Assembly: GCA_030141605.1 (NCBI GenBank)
Contig: JAQGDQ010000156.1
Span: 186,001 to 250,000, forward strand
Direction: 5' to 3'
Length of the DNA stretch: 64,000 bases
From: Tubiluchus corallicola
Taxonomy: Eukaryota > Priapulida > Priapulimorpha > Priapulimorphida > Tubiluchidae
Shown here: positions 54,476-64,000 of the stretch, one piece after another
Layout: each line of letters opens with the position of its first letter
Position numbering within the stretch: the first letter of the stretch is position 1
Made by a program: the position numbers and the translations under genes
Notes under the pieces: generated by a model
Told to the model about the DNA's origin: nothing
The model's input: the letters and a program-made list of their open reading frames with translations, nothing else
The model's database searches: none

Positions 54476-56666
54476 GTTTGATATTTACCTACAATAGATA
54501 AAACAAATTAATAAGCCAGCAGCAATAGCAGCAGTACCAGCACAGCAAAGCCTTTTTTAGCTCACCAAAGCTGAATTTGGATTGGTGACCCCAACAATAA
54601 TTCTGCGCTTACAATTTGAAAGTCACAAATCCCTTCAAAAAGTACTTCTTTATATGTGTTGACTTTACGAACTAATCTCTGTCTTCAGCAAACCTCTAAT
54701 TTGTGTTCCAATAAGTGGCAGACAAATGAAAAACATAAAATTTTGTAAAATAAAAAACACAATGTGTATGCTTGCAGACCAAACCGTCCATAAGTTGGCA
54801 TAGTTAAAACTACGTTACGATGCTTCAAAGTAGAATGACCCAAAAATTTAGTCAAAGGTCAATGTTTTCGTATTTTGTAAAAATACTAATTATACTAAAA
54901 AATAACAACACTAAATATACTGGACTTTTATATTCTAGAAAAGTGTTATCAAGAAAGTTATCTATTATCATGAAAATACACAAAAATTTAATTTTACTAC
55001 TCCTTAACCACTTTCTATCTAGAAACTAGCACTGCAATTGAAAAAAAAACTCCTATTTTCAAACTCCAATAGCAGCTCCTGGCAACTGTCATTTTGCTTT
55101 GGTTCTTTTCTGTTGCCAAGCCCAGACCTACAGGATTTAAACAGAACTTCAATGTTCTCTTGCAAAGTCCGTAGCAACCAACATTTGTGTGGTTTTGAAG
55201 AAACACGACAAAAAACAATAGCTAACTTTAAATGGGATTTTCTCAAGATTATGTTTTTTAGTGCGTAGCCTGTAACTCAACTTCAATGTTGATTATCTCA
55301 ACTTAGAAACAACATACATTGATGAACTTGGTATCAAAATGATCCTCATGAAATGAAGATTCGGGATATGTGACTAACTAGCAAACCTTAATTGCCGACT
55401 GATGGACGATTTTGCTATGCAAGCACACATATAGCTAAAGCGAAAGACACATTTAAAGTCTTTTTACCTGAGATGTTACAGGCTTTTTCAATTTCACCCA
55501 CTTATGGTCAGGCCTATCATTGTTAACATAATACTAACTCCTTGAGGAGCGTACAATGTCACAATCAAGATGGTGATACTCAACCATATTCAACTTTCAA
55601 GCACAATGAGTATTTTGCTATACAAACCAAATGCAAAATTTTATTTGACAAAAATGCTTATTTTTATTCAGGCCTAATAAAAATTTGACTATAGCACTAT
55701 CAATAGAATTAATCCAAATTTTGCAGTAAGGGTGATGAATGATGACACAATGCTACATCACTTGTCTTAAAAACTTGAGTAAAATTAACGAATACAGTTA
55801 AGGACAGAAGACAAGCAAGCTAGAGAAAGACTGTTAGTTCATGTTTTTCTGTAACATAAATATTAGGAAAGTTTACATTTTTTAGGTTGTGCAGTCAATA
55901 AGGACAAACTTTCAGTATAAATTGTGCAAAGTGTATTGCATAGCATTGTTTTTGGCTATCATAGCTGCTGTCTGATTTCAACATGCAAGTGATGAGGTAG
56001 AATACAATATTATGATGTGAGAAGCACGGTGCCATTTATTGGTTGACTGTACCAACCGGTTTCATGCCTGTTTGAATTTAGACCGATATTTTGCAATATA
56101 TCCAATGCACAACATAGTGGATTGACGATCAGTCTTGAATGCACTTTTGTACTCTATTACTTAGGAACATGTATTAATACTAGCAAAACTAATAGACTAT
56201 AACTTAATAAAGAAAACAAAAAATTGCAGGCAAACAATAATACAGCCATAGTTAAAAGCTCCACGATCCGGTTATTAACTACTCTCCATGATGAAGTAGA
56301 TTTCAGAAAAATGTGCTCAACAGCTCCTAACATAAAATCGTCTTTTTGGGAAATGGTTCAGTGACGCTAGCCTATGGGTGGCATTGAGCGCACCACAGTA
56401 ACTCCACTGTTAAATTTATTTGTGTTCTCTGAACACATTCTTTGAGAGATGATTCTATAAATTAATCACACGATAAATAGCAAAATGTTTCCGTATAAAA
56501 TCATTTTAAAATCTAGTATTATGGTTACTCACACTCACAGTAGTTTATCACGCTTTCTCTCCAGCAATCTGGGATATCAACTCCGTTCAACAACCACTTA
56601 CAATTACTGCTTTTACGTACGACTACATATACAGTAAAGCGGGCATACACACCCAAGCGCCTAAGC
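54476..56666. other. Region upstream of TOE1, no supported gene
   Basis: It should contain the TOE1 promoter and 5' UTR, but no core promoter motif is clear. At about 55019-55200 the minus strand has a hydrophilic open stretch with SGLGNRKEPK, sharing seven residues with TOE1 exon 1; I could not establish it as an exon. The rest is AT-rich and featureless. Confidence 0.45.
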
Positions 56667-56675
56667 TACAATAAT

Positions 56676-58711
56676 CGTCGTCGTCGGCTTTCACTCGTTT
56701 CCGAGTATTGTCCTTTCGGTCAAAGTTACTAGCTGTGGTGGGCACGTTGGTGGCTTAACAGCCCGATCCTTGCTCGAAACATTCTGGTGCGTTTGTCACA
56801 TTGGATGGTGGGAGTTACCTGAGGTTGACGGGCCTTCTCTTTCCTTCGTTGACGTTTGGCTTCAATTGCTGCTAGTCTGGTTGTTTCAAAATGCTCAGTC
56901 CCTTCCTGGATGACTCTTCTCCACTTTGTTCGCTGCCGCGCTGTCTGTTCCCAGGTTTCTGGATCGATCCTTGCTGATTGCAGGGTTTCTTTTAGTTGGT
57001 CCTTGTAGCGGCGCCTAGGGCGGCCCAGGGGGCGTTTTCCAGTGCTCAGCTCACTGAAGAGGATCCTTCGGGGAAGTCTGTTTTCGTCCATACGTGCTAC
57101 ATGACCTGCCCACCTTAGCCGATGTTTCGTAATCATAGCTTCTATACTAGTGGTGTTGAGTCTCTCGAGAACTGAATTATTGGTGACATAATCATCCCAT
57201 CTGATGTTGGAAACTGAGCGAAGCTTTTTCTGGTGGAACTGTTCGAGTTTTTTCAGGTCTTGGCGGTACAGAGTCCATGTTTCACATCCGTAAAGGAGTG
57301 TGGAAACGACAATAGCATTATAGACCATCAGCTTGGTTCGACGAGTTAGATGAGCATTACCAAAGACACGGGTTGAGAGTCTGCCGAAAGCGGCATGGGC
57401 AGCTCTAAGCCTATTTTCCACATCCTTTGTTGAGTTGCACTGGACGGAGAGTAGACTGCCCAGGTACGGGAAATGTTCAACACATTCTAGATCTGCACCA
57501 TTAATGGAAATGTTACATACTGGTGTGTCTGCTTCAGGTGATGGTTGGACAATAACTTTGGTTTTTCCTATGTTGACTGTAAGGCCAAAGCGAGAATATG
57601 CGTCACAGAAGTTGCTGACTGATTGTTGCAGGTGATTGGCTGAGTGGGCTGGTGCCGCATTATCATCCGCATATTGCAGCTCTGTCACTCTGAAGGTTGT
57701 GGTGCGGTTCCTGGCTCGAAAACGCGACAGATTGAAGAGCCCCCAATCAAAGCGGCATCTCAATTCCACCCCTGGATTGTCTGGTGGAAGGTCATGAAGC
57801 ATAGCAGTGAGATAGAGTGAAAAGAGCGTTGGTGCGAGGACACAGCCTTGTTTTAGTCCACAAGTGATTGGGAACTCTTCTGAGATAGTGTTTTGATTGA
57901 TAACACGTGCCGTCATACCATCATGCATAGCTTGTATCATCTTGATGAAGTCATCTGGAAGACCAAAACGTTGCAGGACAGCCCACATGGCTTCTCTCGG
58001 AACGCTGTCATAGGCTTTTTCTAAGTCATAGAACACGAAGAAGAGAGGCTTCCGCTGCTCACGGGCCTTTTCCTGCAGTTGTCGCGCACAGAAGATCATA
58101 TCAATGGTCCCACGTAAAGCTCAGAACCCACACTGAGATTCAGGTATGATCCTTTCTGCAACCTCCTGAAGACGGTTGAAGATAATTCTTGACAGAATCT
58201 TTCCGGCAATTGAAAGCAGTGATATCCCCCTGTAGTTTCCACACAGGTTGCGATCCCCCTTTTTAAAGATAGTGACAATGAGTGCGTTTTTCAGGGCATC
58301 TGGGACTCGTTTTGCTTCCCACATTTGAAGCATCAGGTTGAACAGTCGGTTCTTGAGAGCAGGTCCACCATGACTGATGAGTTCCACTTGGATATTGTCG
58401 GGTCCAGCAGCCTTCCCTCGAGGCATACGCTTAATGGCTGTTTCAAACTCAATAAAGTTGGGTGGAACCGATAACTGGGGTTGCAGGGGATGCTGTGGAA
58501 CATTCCTTAGGAAGTCAGCTGCTGTCGTTGAGCTCCGGTTTAGCAAGGTATTAAAGTGCTGTTTCCATCGGTTCAGAATATCTTGGCTCTCGGTCAGGAG
58601 GGTGGTGTTGTCGGCTGACATAAGACTTCCCACTGATGTTCTTCTAGGGCCATAGATCTCCTTGGTGCCTGCGTAGAAACTTCTAAGGTCTCTGCAATCT
58701 GCATGATATGA
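56676..58711 (-). mobile_element. 5'-truncated non-LTR retrotransposon (LINE)
   Basis: The reverse-transcriptase half of an ORF2 is followed by a short 3' end closing in GCCGACGACGACG. TACAATAAT flanks both ends (56667-56675 and 58712-58720), a 9-bp target site duplication that fits target-primed insertion. The endonuclease half is missing, as expected for a truncated copy. It lies between TOE1 and the Ly6 gene. Confidence 0.85.
56729..58711 (-). pseudogene. LINE reverse transcriptase, one in-frame TGA
   Basis: The frame opens at the truncation point (ADCRDLRSFYAGTKEIYGP) and continues through GKAAGPDNIQVELI, the palm motif LQYADDNA (YADD active site) at about 57670, ESQCGF, DLEKAYDSVPREAMW, LKQGCVLAPTLFSLYL, LLYGCETWTLYR, LRWAGHVARMDENRLPRRI and a C-terminal degenerate C2H2-like segment (IGLLSHQRAHH). 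The only break is TGA at 58121-58123, between ESQCGF and ALRGTIDMIF, where an Arg codon would be expected. Otherwise it is open for about 650 codons, so the copy is young. The family is not certain. Confidence 0.85.
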
Positions 58712-58720
58712 TACAATAAT

Positions 58721-60437
58721 AATATTTTATTAATGCATAATAATTTATTTCTGTTGTGCATATATATATATGCGCTATAATACGTTTTCACAGCACATCT
58801 GTACATGAAATTTAGCAGACATTAAATTTTTTAACTTATGGAGAGAAAAATAGTCAAAAAATAGTCAAAACATAAAATATTTAAGAATCTCCACATGGAG
58901 GCCAATCAACACAACTATTATATTATTCCACGCACTGTTTTTGGTGAGCATATTTTTATGGCTAAAACAAACTTCTAAAAACGTTCTTACATATAACTAT
59001 GGAATACTGTATTAAGACTACTAGTCTGTACATAAAATATATTTGCATGTGCACTAAAATATCAGTACAAAACCTCTCTAAAAGCAATGATACAGCTAAT
59101 ATTCATAAAACACCTAAAAGCTAAGTTTCACCAAATCAACAATTCCTTACAGTAAGAAAAGCCAACCTGAGGTCCTGATTACAAATACCTAGAAGCTACA
59201 TATCGGCAAAGGTGATGAAGTATGAGAATAATGGCAAAAACTGGTATCATTTGTAATTAGATGAACTCGTGCATTTAAAATTACAATGTTTCAGTTTCAA
59301 TACTAAAATTACTCGTCAAAAGCACACAGCTTGTTTGACCCTTTTTGGGAACACTAGGAGCATCATGTCACAGCTACAAACTAACTGAATTTACACAAAA
59401 AAACATAACAGGCTAGCTTGGAAATGACAAATTTAATCATTTTATAAAATAATAAAGTGCAGTAAAAAATGCTAATAAACTACGCACAACAGAAAAGCTT
59501 GACAGAGGATTTTAATTAGGCCACACAAATAATCAATTTTCAAGCTACATCAATTATTGTTATTGCTAAACTAGTACTACTTTATTGTCTATTCACAAAT
59601 GAAATTGATATTGCACAATATTGCACAAGAAAAAATTGTTGCCACCATGATCCACCATAGGCCCCAATTACAAATGTATTTCAGAATGGTTAATTGTTAT
59701 CATGTAACGGCAGAAATAGTCATTGCTCTGCATATCTTTATGTAAAAATAAGAGGTATGTTTTAACACAGAATATTTAAAATCAAAACACTTCTAGAAGT
59801 AAAATAATATAACAGCAATAAGCCTACATAATCATACAATATACATCTACCCAATCAAAACACATTTTGTGCTCTATTCTAAGAATTAAAATTCCTTTTG
59901 CACACTCAATGTACAGCAATGTCACGTAATATGTATTTCAGTTGGCATAAAATAATGACAAGCAGCTTAAATTCATTACTTATTTACATGGCATTGTAAG
60001 CTGAGTCACGATTATGTACCCAATCCAAACTATGCCAAAAATTCTAATCTATCTTACCAGATGCTTGAAGTTCATCACAAGTACAGTGCTTCAAAAAAGA
60101 AAAATTCGGACAACTGTCTGATCCTAGCCTAAGGCATATTCCTGCGCAAAGCTATTGCCCTAATAAAACGGCCACATTCCAACTGACAATAAGTCAAAAA
60201 AATAGTGTAATAATGTGGCCATACGAAATAACCTGTTTTTAAATTTGATCATGTAAGAGGAAATGCAGGTATGAATAAAACATTTACATACTTAAGACTA
60301 GCAAACGATCAAATACTCAATACGGTAAAATGATTCGATCACGCTAATTAAGTGATCCATTGTAGCGACCCATAATTCAATGGAGACGGTTCATACATCA
60401 CTGCTATACAAATGTACAAGACAAAAAATTCTCAAGT
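58721..60437. other. Intergenic or Ly6-gene 3' region, nothing recognised
   Basis: AT-rich DNA between the LINE and the Ly6 stop codon. It may include the Ly6 3' UTR, since a minus-strand AATAAA (TTTATT) occurs near 59581. No other gene, RNA or transposon end was recognised. Confidence 0.4.
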
Positions 60438-60923
60438 TCAGAACCAGTGAGAGAGTAATTTAGCTGCTACTGCACAACTTATTAACCACATAGCAGTGCA
60501 TTTATTTGGGTTGCTGTTATTACATAGGTCTTCAAAACAGGGACATATTTCATACACAAAACCATCTGGCTTTGTCTGTTCCCAACATTCTGGCGTATCA
60601 TCTTTATCATACTCTCTACTCTGACTCCAAGTCAACTCTATATTTCTGTACTCAATTGCACATCTTCTGATTATGATCTGTTTGTCGTGATCCCTTCTGC
60701 CTCTCACTGCCTTCTCTTTCAAGCAGGGTCCAGCACACTGTTGAATGAAGTCTCTATCATAGTCTTCTAAATGATTTGGATCTTGACATTTGTCTGTAAA
60801 CGGTTCAGGTCTGTCTGTCGGGGTACCCCACGCACAACGATAGCACTCTCTGATGAATTCCGCATTAGCGGCAGACATAACCATCGCTAATGTCACCACA
60901 ATAATCGCAGTCAATTTCCACAT
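60438..60923 (-). CDS. Ly6/uPAR (three-finger) GPI-anchored protein
   Basis: A 161-residue single-exon frame. The chosen Met (60923) starts a clear signal peptide (MWKLTAIIVVTLAMVMSAANA); the frame is open a further 46 codons upstream, but that part lacks any domain and would bury the signal. The mature part has ten cysteines in Ly6 order: CYRC, DKC, QQC, GPC, RRC, ECW, CPC and the hallmark LCNN. A hydrophobic C-terminus (AMWLISCAVAAKLL) after NNSNPN fits a GPI-attachment signal. Family members are surface adaptors or receptor modulators; the partner cannot be told here. Unlike most Ly6 genes, no intron interrupts the domain. Confidence 0.8.
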   Translation of the reverse strand: MWKLTAIIVVTLAMVMSAANAEFIRECYRCAWGTPTDRPEPFTDKCQDPNHLEDYDRDFIQQCAGPCLKEKAVRGRRDHDKQIIIRRCAIEYRNIELTWSQSREYDKDDTPECWEQTKPDGFVYEICPCFEDLCNNSNPNKCTAMWLISCAVAAKLLSHWF

Positions 60924-62762
60924 CTTTCTGGACGCGTAGTTGAACGGTAATGTTAATCTTAACACTGGAGAATATTCTTTCATACACATTTGTGCTAAAA
61001 CTGAACACAATAACCAAGTAGGGTGCGCCTGTGTTACAATAATAATATCACCATGCACCACACAACGCTGCGACCGGTTCTCCTATCACAGGTTTAAATG
61101 CCTTGGCCATGAGTTGGATTACTACACACGCTCGGCAGTTTAAACGCTAGTGTTATTCATGGCTGAACGATCACAAGCACGTATGAGAACCAAATGCTTA
61201 CCTGGTGACGAATCAGCAGCCCGTACAATCTGTCTGCGCAGGTAATTTCAGGTATTAGATCAGCAAAATATTTTATTGATTGTACCTTATTACTGCATCC
61301 GTATAAAGTGACATACGTCTAATGTACAACTAATGTGGCGATTTTTTGAACAGTAATTTTGTATGCGGTTTTCTAATGAAATATTTTGTATTACCCCATT
61401 TAAATATGTAGATACTAATGCTACTTTACATAATTCTATTTACATCCAATTAAAAAAAACTTGCAATTTATTTCTGCCTGTTTTTGAGAAATGTTATCTT
61501 AGTTAAGTATTTCGTCCTTGGCCAACGTTTTTTATTTAAAAAGTGAGAATCATGCAAGCGACGTTTGTACAATGGTTTGTGGAAAAAATCAGCAGAGAAT
61601 AATGAGTGATCATGATATATGCTCGGCCTCTACAGCTAAGCAGTGCCAGCCTTGGTAAATAGATGGATTAGTGTCAGAAGTGTTTGTATCCTTTCATCTG
61701 TCATATTGCCTTCAACAACTTCACTAAGCAAAGGGATGTTTCCTTGCTACTGTGACGGAGTGTGTTCAGATTCAAACTAATTCGGTGTCTCAACTTAAAA
61801 AGGTTATCCTTTATAATTAACTGGATTCTGGACATGTGTGCACACCTCCCTTGAAATGCTTGCAATTAGATAAAAATCTGCTGATTCAATGATGGAACCA
61901 GAGTGAAAAGTGTTACCATCTACCTGTAGCTTAGTGCCATCTACTGACAGGAAATAGAAAGCATTGCACATTGATTTTCTTTTCATTAAAAATGTTATTA
62001 TAATGCGAGTATTGTTCACATTTCTTTGTGAACTTGGATGTTTTGTTTAGTCACAACAATAGGCACACACCATAATTACATAGTTAGATTAATAAAATAG
62101 TAATTATGAAATTGATTACAAATTTTAAGAGCTAGATATGCACTGTATCATGCCTGTAAATTTCTAACTAACATAAGCTGCTAATACAATACTGAGATGA
62201 AAATGAATGCCATTTAAACAACAAATTTTTGCGATATCAGTTATCTTCTTTATTTACAACCATTGATTTACAGATTGTTATCACAGCCAAAAAACATCAC
62301 ATAATTATGAAGATGATCTTGCAAACATAAGAACATTTGACATTGAATTATTCAGTACACAATTAATTTCAGTTTAGACTGAACAAACAATTAATATTTT
62401 AACTTCTATTTTAGTTACAAATGAAAGGACAACATAATTATATTGCCTTACTTTGGGCCTATATTAATATATTGGGTTCTATTAATACACTGCTTCATAG
62501 AAGGATATCAAACATAAATGTTTAGCTTACATATTTATATTTTTAAAAATCACTTTCAATTGAACTTTTGTAAACTGGAAAATGTGCACAGTAGCATTGG
62601 CAGCAACATAGCAATTTTACATCAGTTATAAAATAAAATAGGTAAGTAAGAACTATGAAGCAACTGTCGAGCAAATTGTCATTAAGATACTTCAGCAATG
62701 GCTCCATGAATTTTTGCTAATGTATACTGAATTTACTAGTGTGAAGTATACTGTAAAAAACC
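60924..62762. other. Intergenic region between the Ly6 and FAN1 genes
   Basis: It probably holds the Ly6 5' UTR and promoter and the FAN1 3' UTR; a minus-strand AATAAA lies near 62250. No coding region, RNA gene or clear repeat was recognised. Confidence 0.4.
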
Positions 62763-63176
62763 CAGAGCTGTGTGAGTTGGTACATTAAACTCCTCACTCT
62801 GGCTGCGACTCCTAGAATTTTAGAAGATCCAACTCTGACTCTGATTCCTAAAATTTTAGATCCAACTCCGACTCCTGCCTTTCAATAATAATTCGCAGTA
62901 CTATCAATATTTAGCTACAGTGGCATTTCATCACTACTTCTTATGCTTGAAAAACAGTCTAGTTGCATAGACACCAACACGATAGCATCCCAGAATGGGA
63001 GATTATGCATGTGTTAAAACATGAAAAGTAACTGGAGTCTAAGTTTGTGTATTTTTTACCGACTCCAACACTGACTCCTCTGACAGTAAGCGTACACTGA
63101 CTCCAAAACCCTAATTTTTAGTAACTCCGACTCCATTAGCAATGAGAACACTGCCAACCCCGACTCCACAGCCCAG
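62763..63176. mobile_element. hAT-type non-autonomous element with perfect 8-bp target duplication
   Basis: The left end CAGAGCTGTGTGAGTTGG and the reverse of the right end (CTGGGCTGTGGAGTCGGGG) are inverted repeats. AAAAAACC flanks both sides (62755-62762 and 63177-63184), the 8-bp duplication typical of hAT transposition. The interior is rich in ACTCCGACTCC-like repeats and encodes nothing. It sits 17 bp past the FAN1 stop codon. Confidence 0.85.
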
Positions 63177-63201
63177 AAAAAACCATTATGCAAATTTTTA
63201 A

Positions 63202-64000
63202 TCAGGAGTGTTCAAGGACTTTAACAGAATTTTTCGATGCTCCGGGAAGTTGTTTAGATCCCACAGCCCTAACATAGCACACTTCGGCATCAACGCCTAT
63301 CTGGCAGAAAAAATCAAGCCATAACATTTGCTTATGTGACAACCTATCCCCAGGACCTTTCACCTCTGACACTTTAAACATCTTTTTCTCATTATTCCAA
63401 ACCACTAGGTCTGGCATGCCACCTCTGCAATGCTTATGGTCTTTAATAATTCGCTCTAGGATTTTTGCCAGTGTTTCTCCACCAATACAGGCAATCAGGC
63501 TATTTAGGCGCTCTGGACTTTCATAAAGATCCCAGCTTATCAAAGAACACTCTTCATCTGCATGTTTCTCCCAGCAAGAAGCTATTGTGTTAGTCAAGAA
63601 ATCTTCATCACTGTTAGCAATTTCACATAACCTAGTGTCAACTGCTTCTTTTCGATTTTCATAAAAACAGTCATAACGTAGATCTAGCGGACCGGATTGA
63701 TATGGACCACGAAATGCATCAGGAATGCCTGGCATGAATAGAATGTCCCAGAATAACAATCCAAGTATAGTGGTAAAAGCTGATCCCTCACCATGAACAC
63801 CATCAGTATATCCCAACTGCTGTTTGTACTGAATTATGCATAAATTTTCTACACCGCAAGCAACCATACCCTCGTTGCCCCCATCTTCATCACAATCAGA
63901 GGTAACAAAGACAGTCTTTCCAGGAACACCAGATGACATTACTTTTCCGAGGAATATACGTTCAGGTGGCTCAGAACACGGCATTTGCGGTACGCTGATC
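63202..64000 (-). CDS. FAN1: FAN1, Fanconi-associated nuclease 1, C-terminal part (cut by the window edge)
   Basis: 265 residues up to the stop, open to the window edge; the Met at 63984 is internal, since the frame continues upstream (ISVPQ). FAN1 is a structure-specific 5' flap endo/exonuclease that cuts DNA in interstrand-crosslink repair and restrains repeat expansion. Seen: the VRR-NUC fold with catalytic residues in order, Glu in HGEGSAF, Asp in GGMPDLVVW, and Glu and Lys in SEVKGPGDRLSHKQMLWLDF, matching the PD-(D/E)XK set of the family. GLLFWDILFMPGIPDAFRGP is also characteristic. The SAP, UBZ and TPR parts would lie beyond the window. No intron is seen in the visible part. Confidence 0.95.
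   Translation of the reverse strand, partial: ISVPQMPCSEPPERIFLGKVMSSGVPGKTVFVTSDCDEDGGNEGMVACGVENLCIIQYKQQLGYTDGVHGEGSAFTTILGLLFWDILFMPGIPDAFRGPYQSGPLDLRYDCFYENRKEAVDTRLCEIANSDEDFLTNTIASCWEKHADEECSLISWDLYESPERLNSLIACIGGETLAKILERIIKDHKHCRGGMPDLVVWNNEKKMFKVSEVKGPGDRLSHKQMLWLDFFCQIGVDAEVCYVRAVGSKQLPGASKNSVKVLEHS

Overview
The window is animal (metazoan) nuclear DNA, AT-rich and full of introns, microsatellites and small DNA transposons. The genes are multi-exon with GT-AG introns, and the recognisable proteins are animal families: CLCA, TOE1, Ly6/uPAR, FAN1 and a KIAA1549-like receptor. I cannot fix the lineage from sequence alone; an invertebrate is most likely. No bacterial operon, CRISPR array or phage is present.

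Left half (1-45 kb): the 3' part of a plus-strand gene for a type I membrane protein (13 exons seen, 859-43970). It has four repeated extracellular modules, one transmembrane helix and a cytoplasmic tail, best matching the KIAA1549 family in layout. One of its introns (4158-31246, 27 kb) holds two complete CLCA genes on the opposite strand, CLCA-A (5394-15654, 966 aa) and CLCA-B (17114-29692, 960 aa). Each has 17 exons. They lie in a head-to-tail segmental duplication (about 4966-16876 and 16877-30982). A broken third CLCA fragment lies in a different intron of the host gene (1830-2085).

The most unusual structure is tandem amplification of splice junctions. A 46-bp unit, repeated 25 times from the end of a host-gene exon, carries in each copy an acceptor-like site, 15 in-frame nucleotides and a consensus donor. 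A 106-bp unit spans the donor of CLCA exon 12 (2 copies in A, 4 in B). A 124/125-bp unit spans the acceptor of CLCA-A exon 2 (5 copies, against 1 in B).

Right half (45-64 kb): TOE1 on the minus strand (six exons, 46707-54475), convergent with the KIAA1549-like gene and with polyA signals about 40 bp apart. It is followed by a 5'-truncated LINE with one nonsense codon (56676-58711), a single-exon Ly6/uPAR GPI-anchored protein (60438-60923, minus), a hAT-type element with a perfect 8-bp target duplication, and the C-terminal nuclease part of FAN1 (63202-64000, minus), which runs off the window.

The genes do not form an obvious shared pathway. TOE1 (snRNA 3'-end processing) and FAN1 (crosslink repair) are housekeeping nucleases. 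CLCA, the KIAA1549-like protein and the Ly6 protein are cell-surface or secreted.
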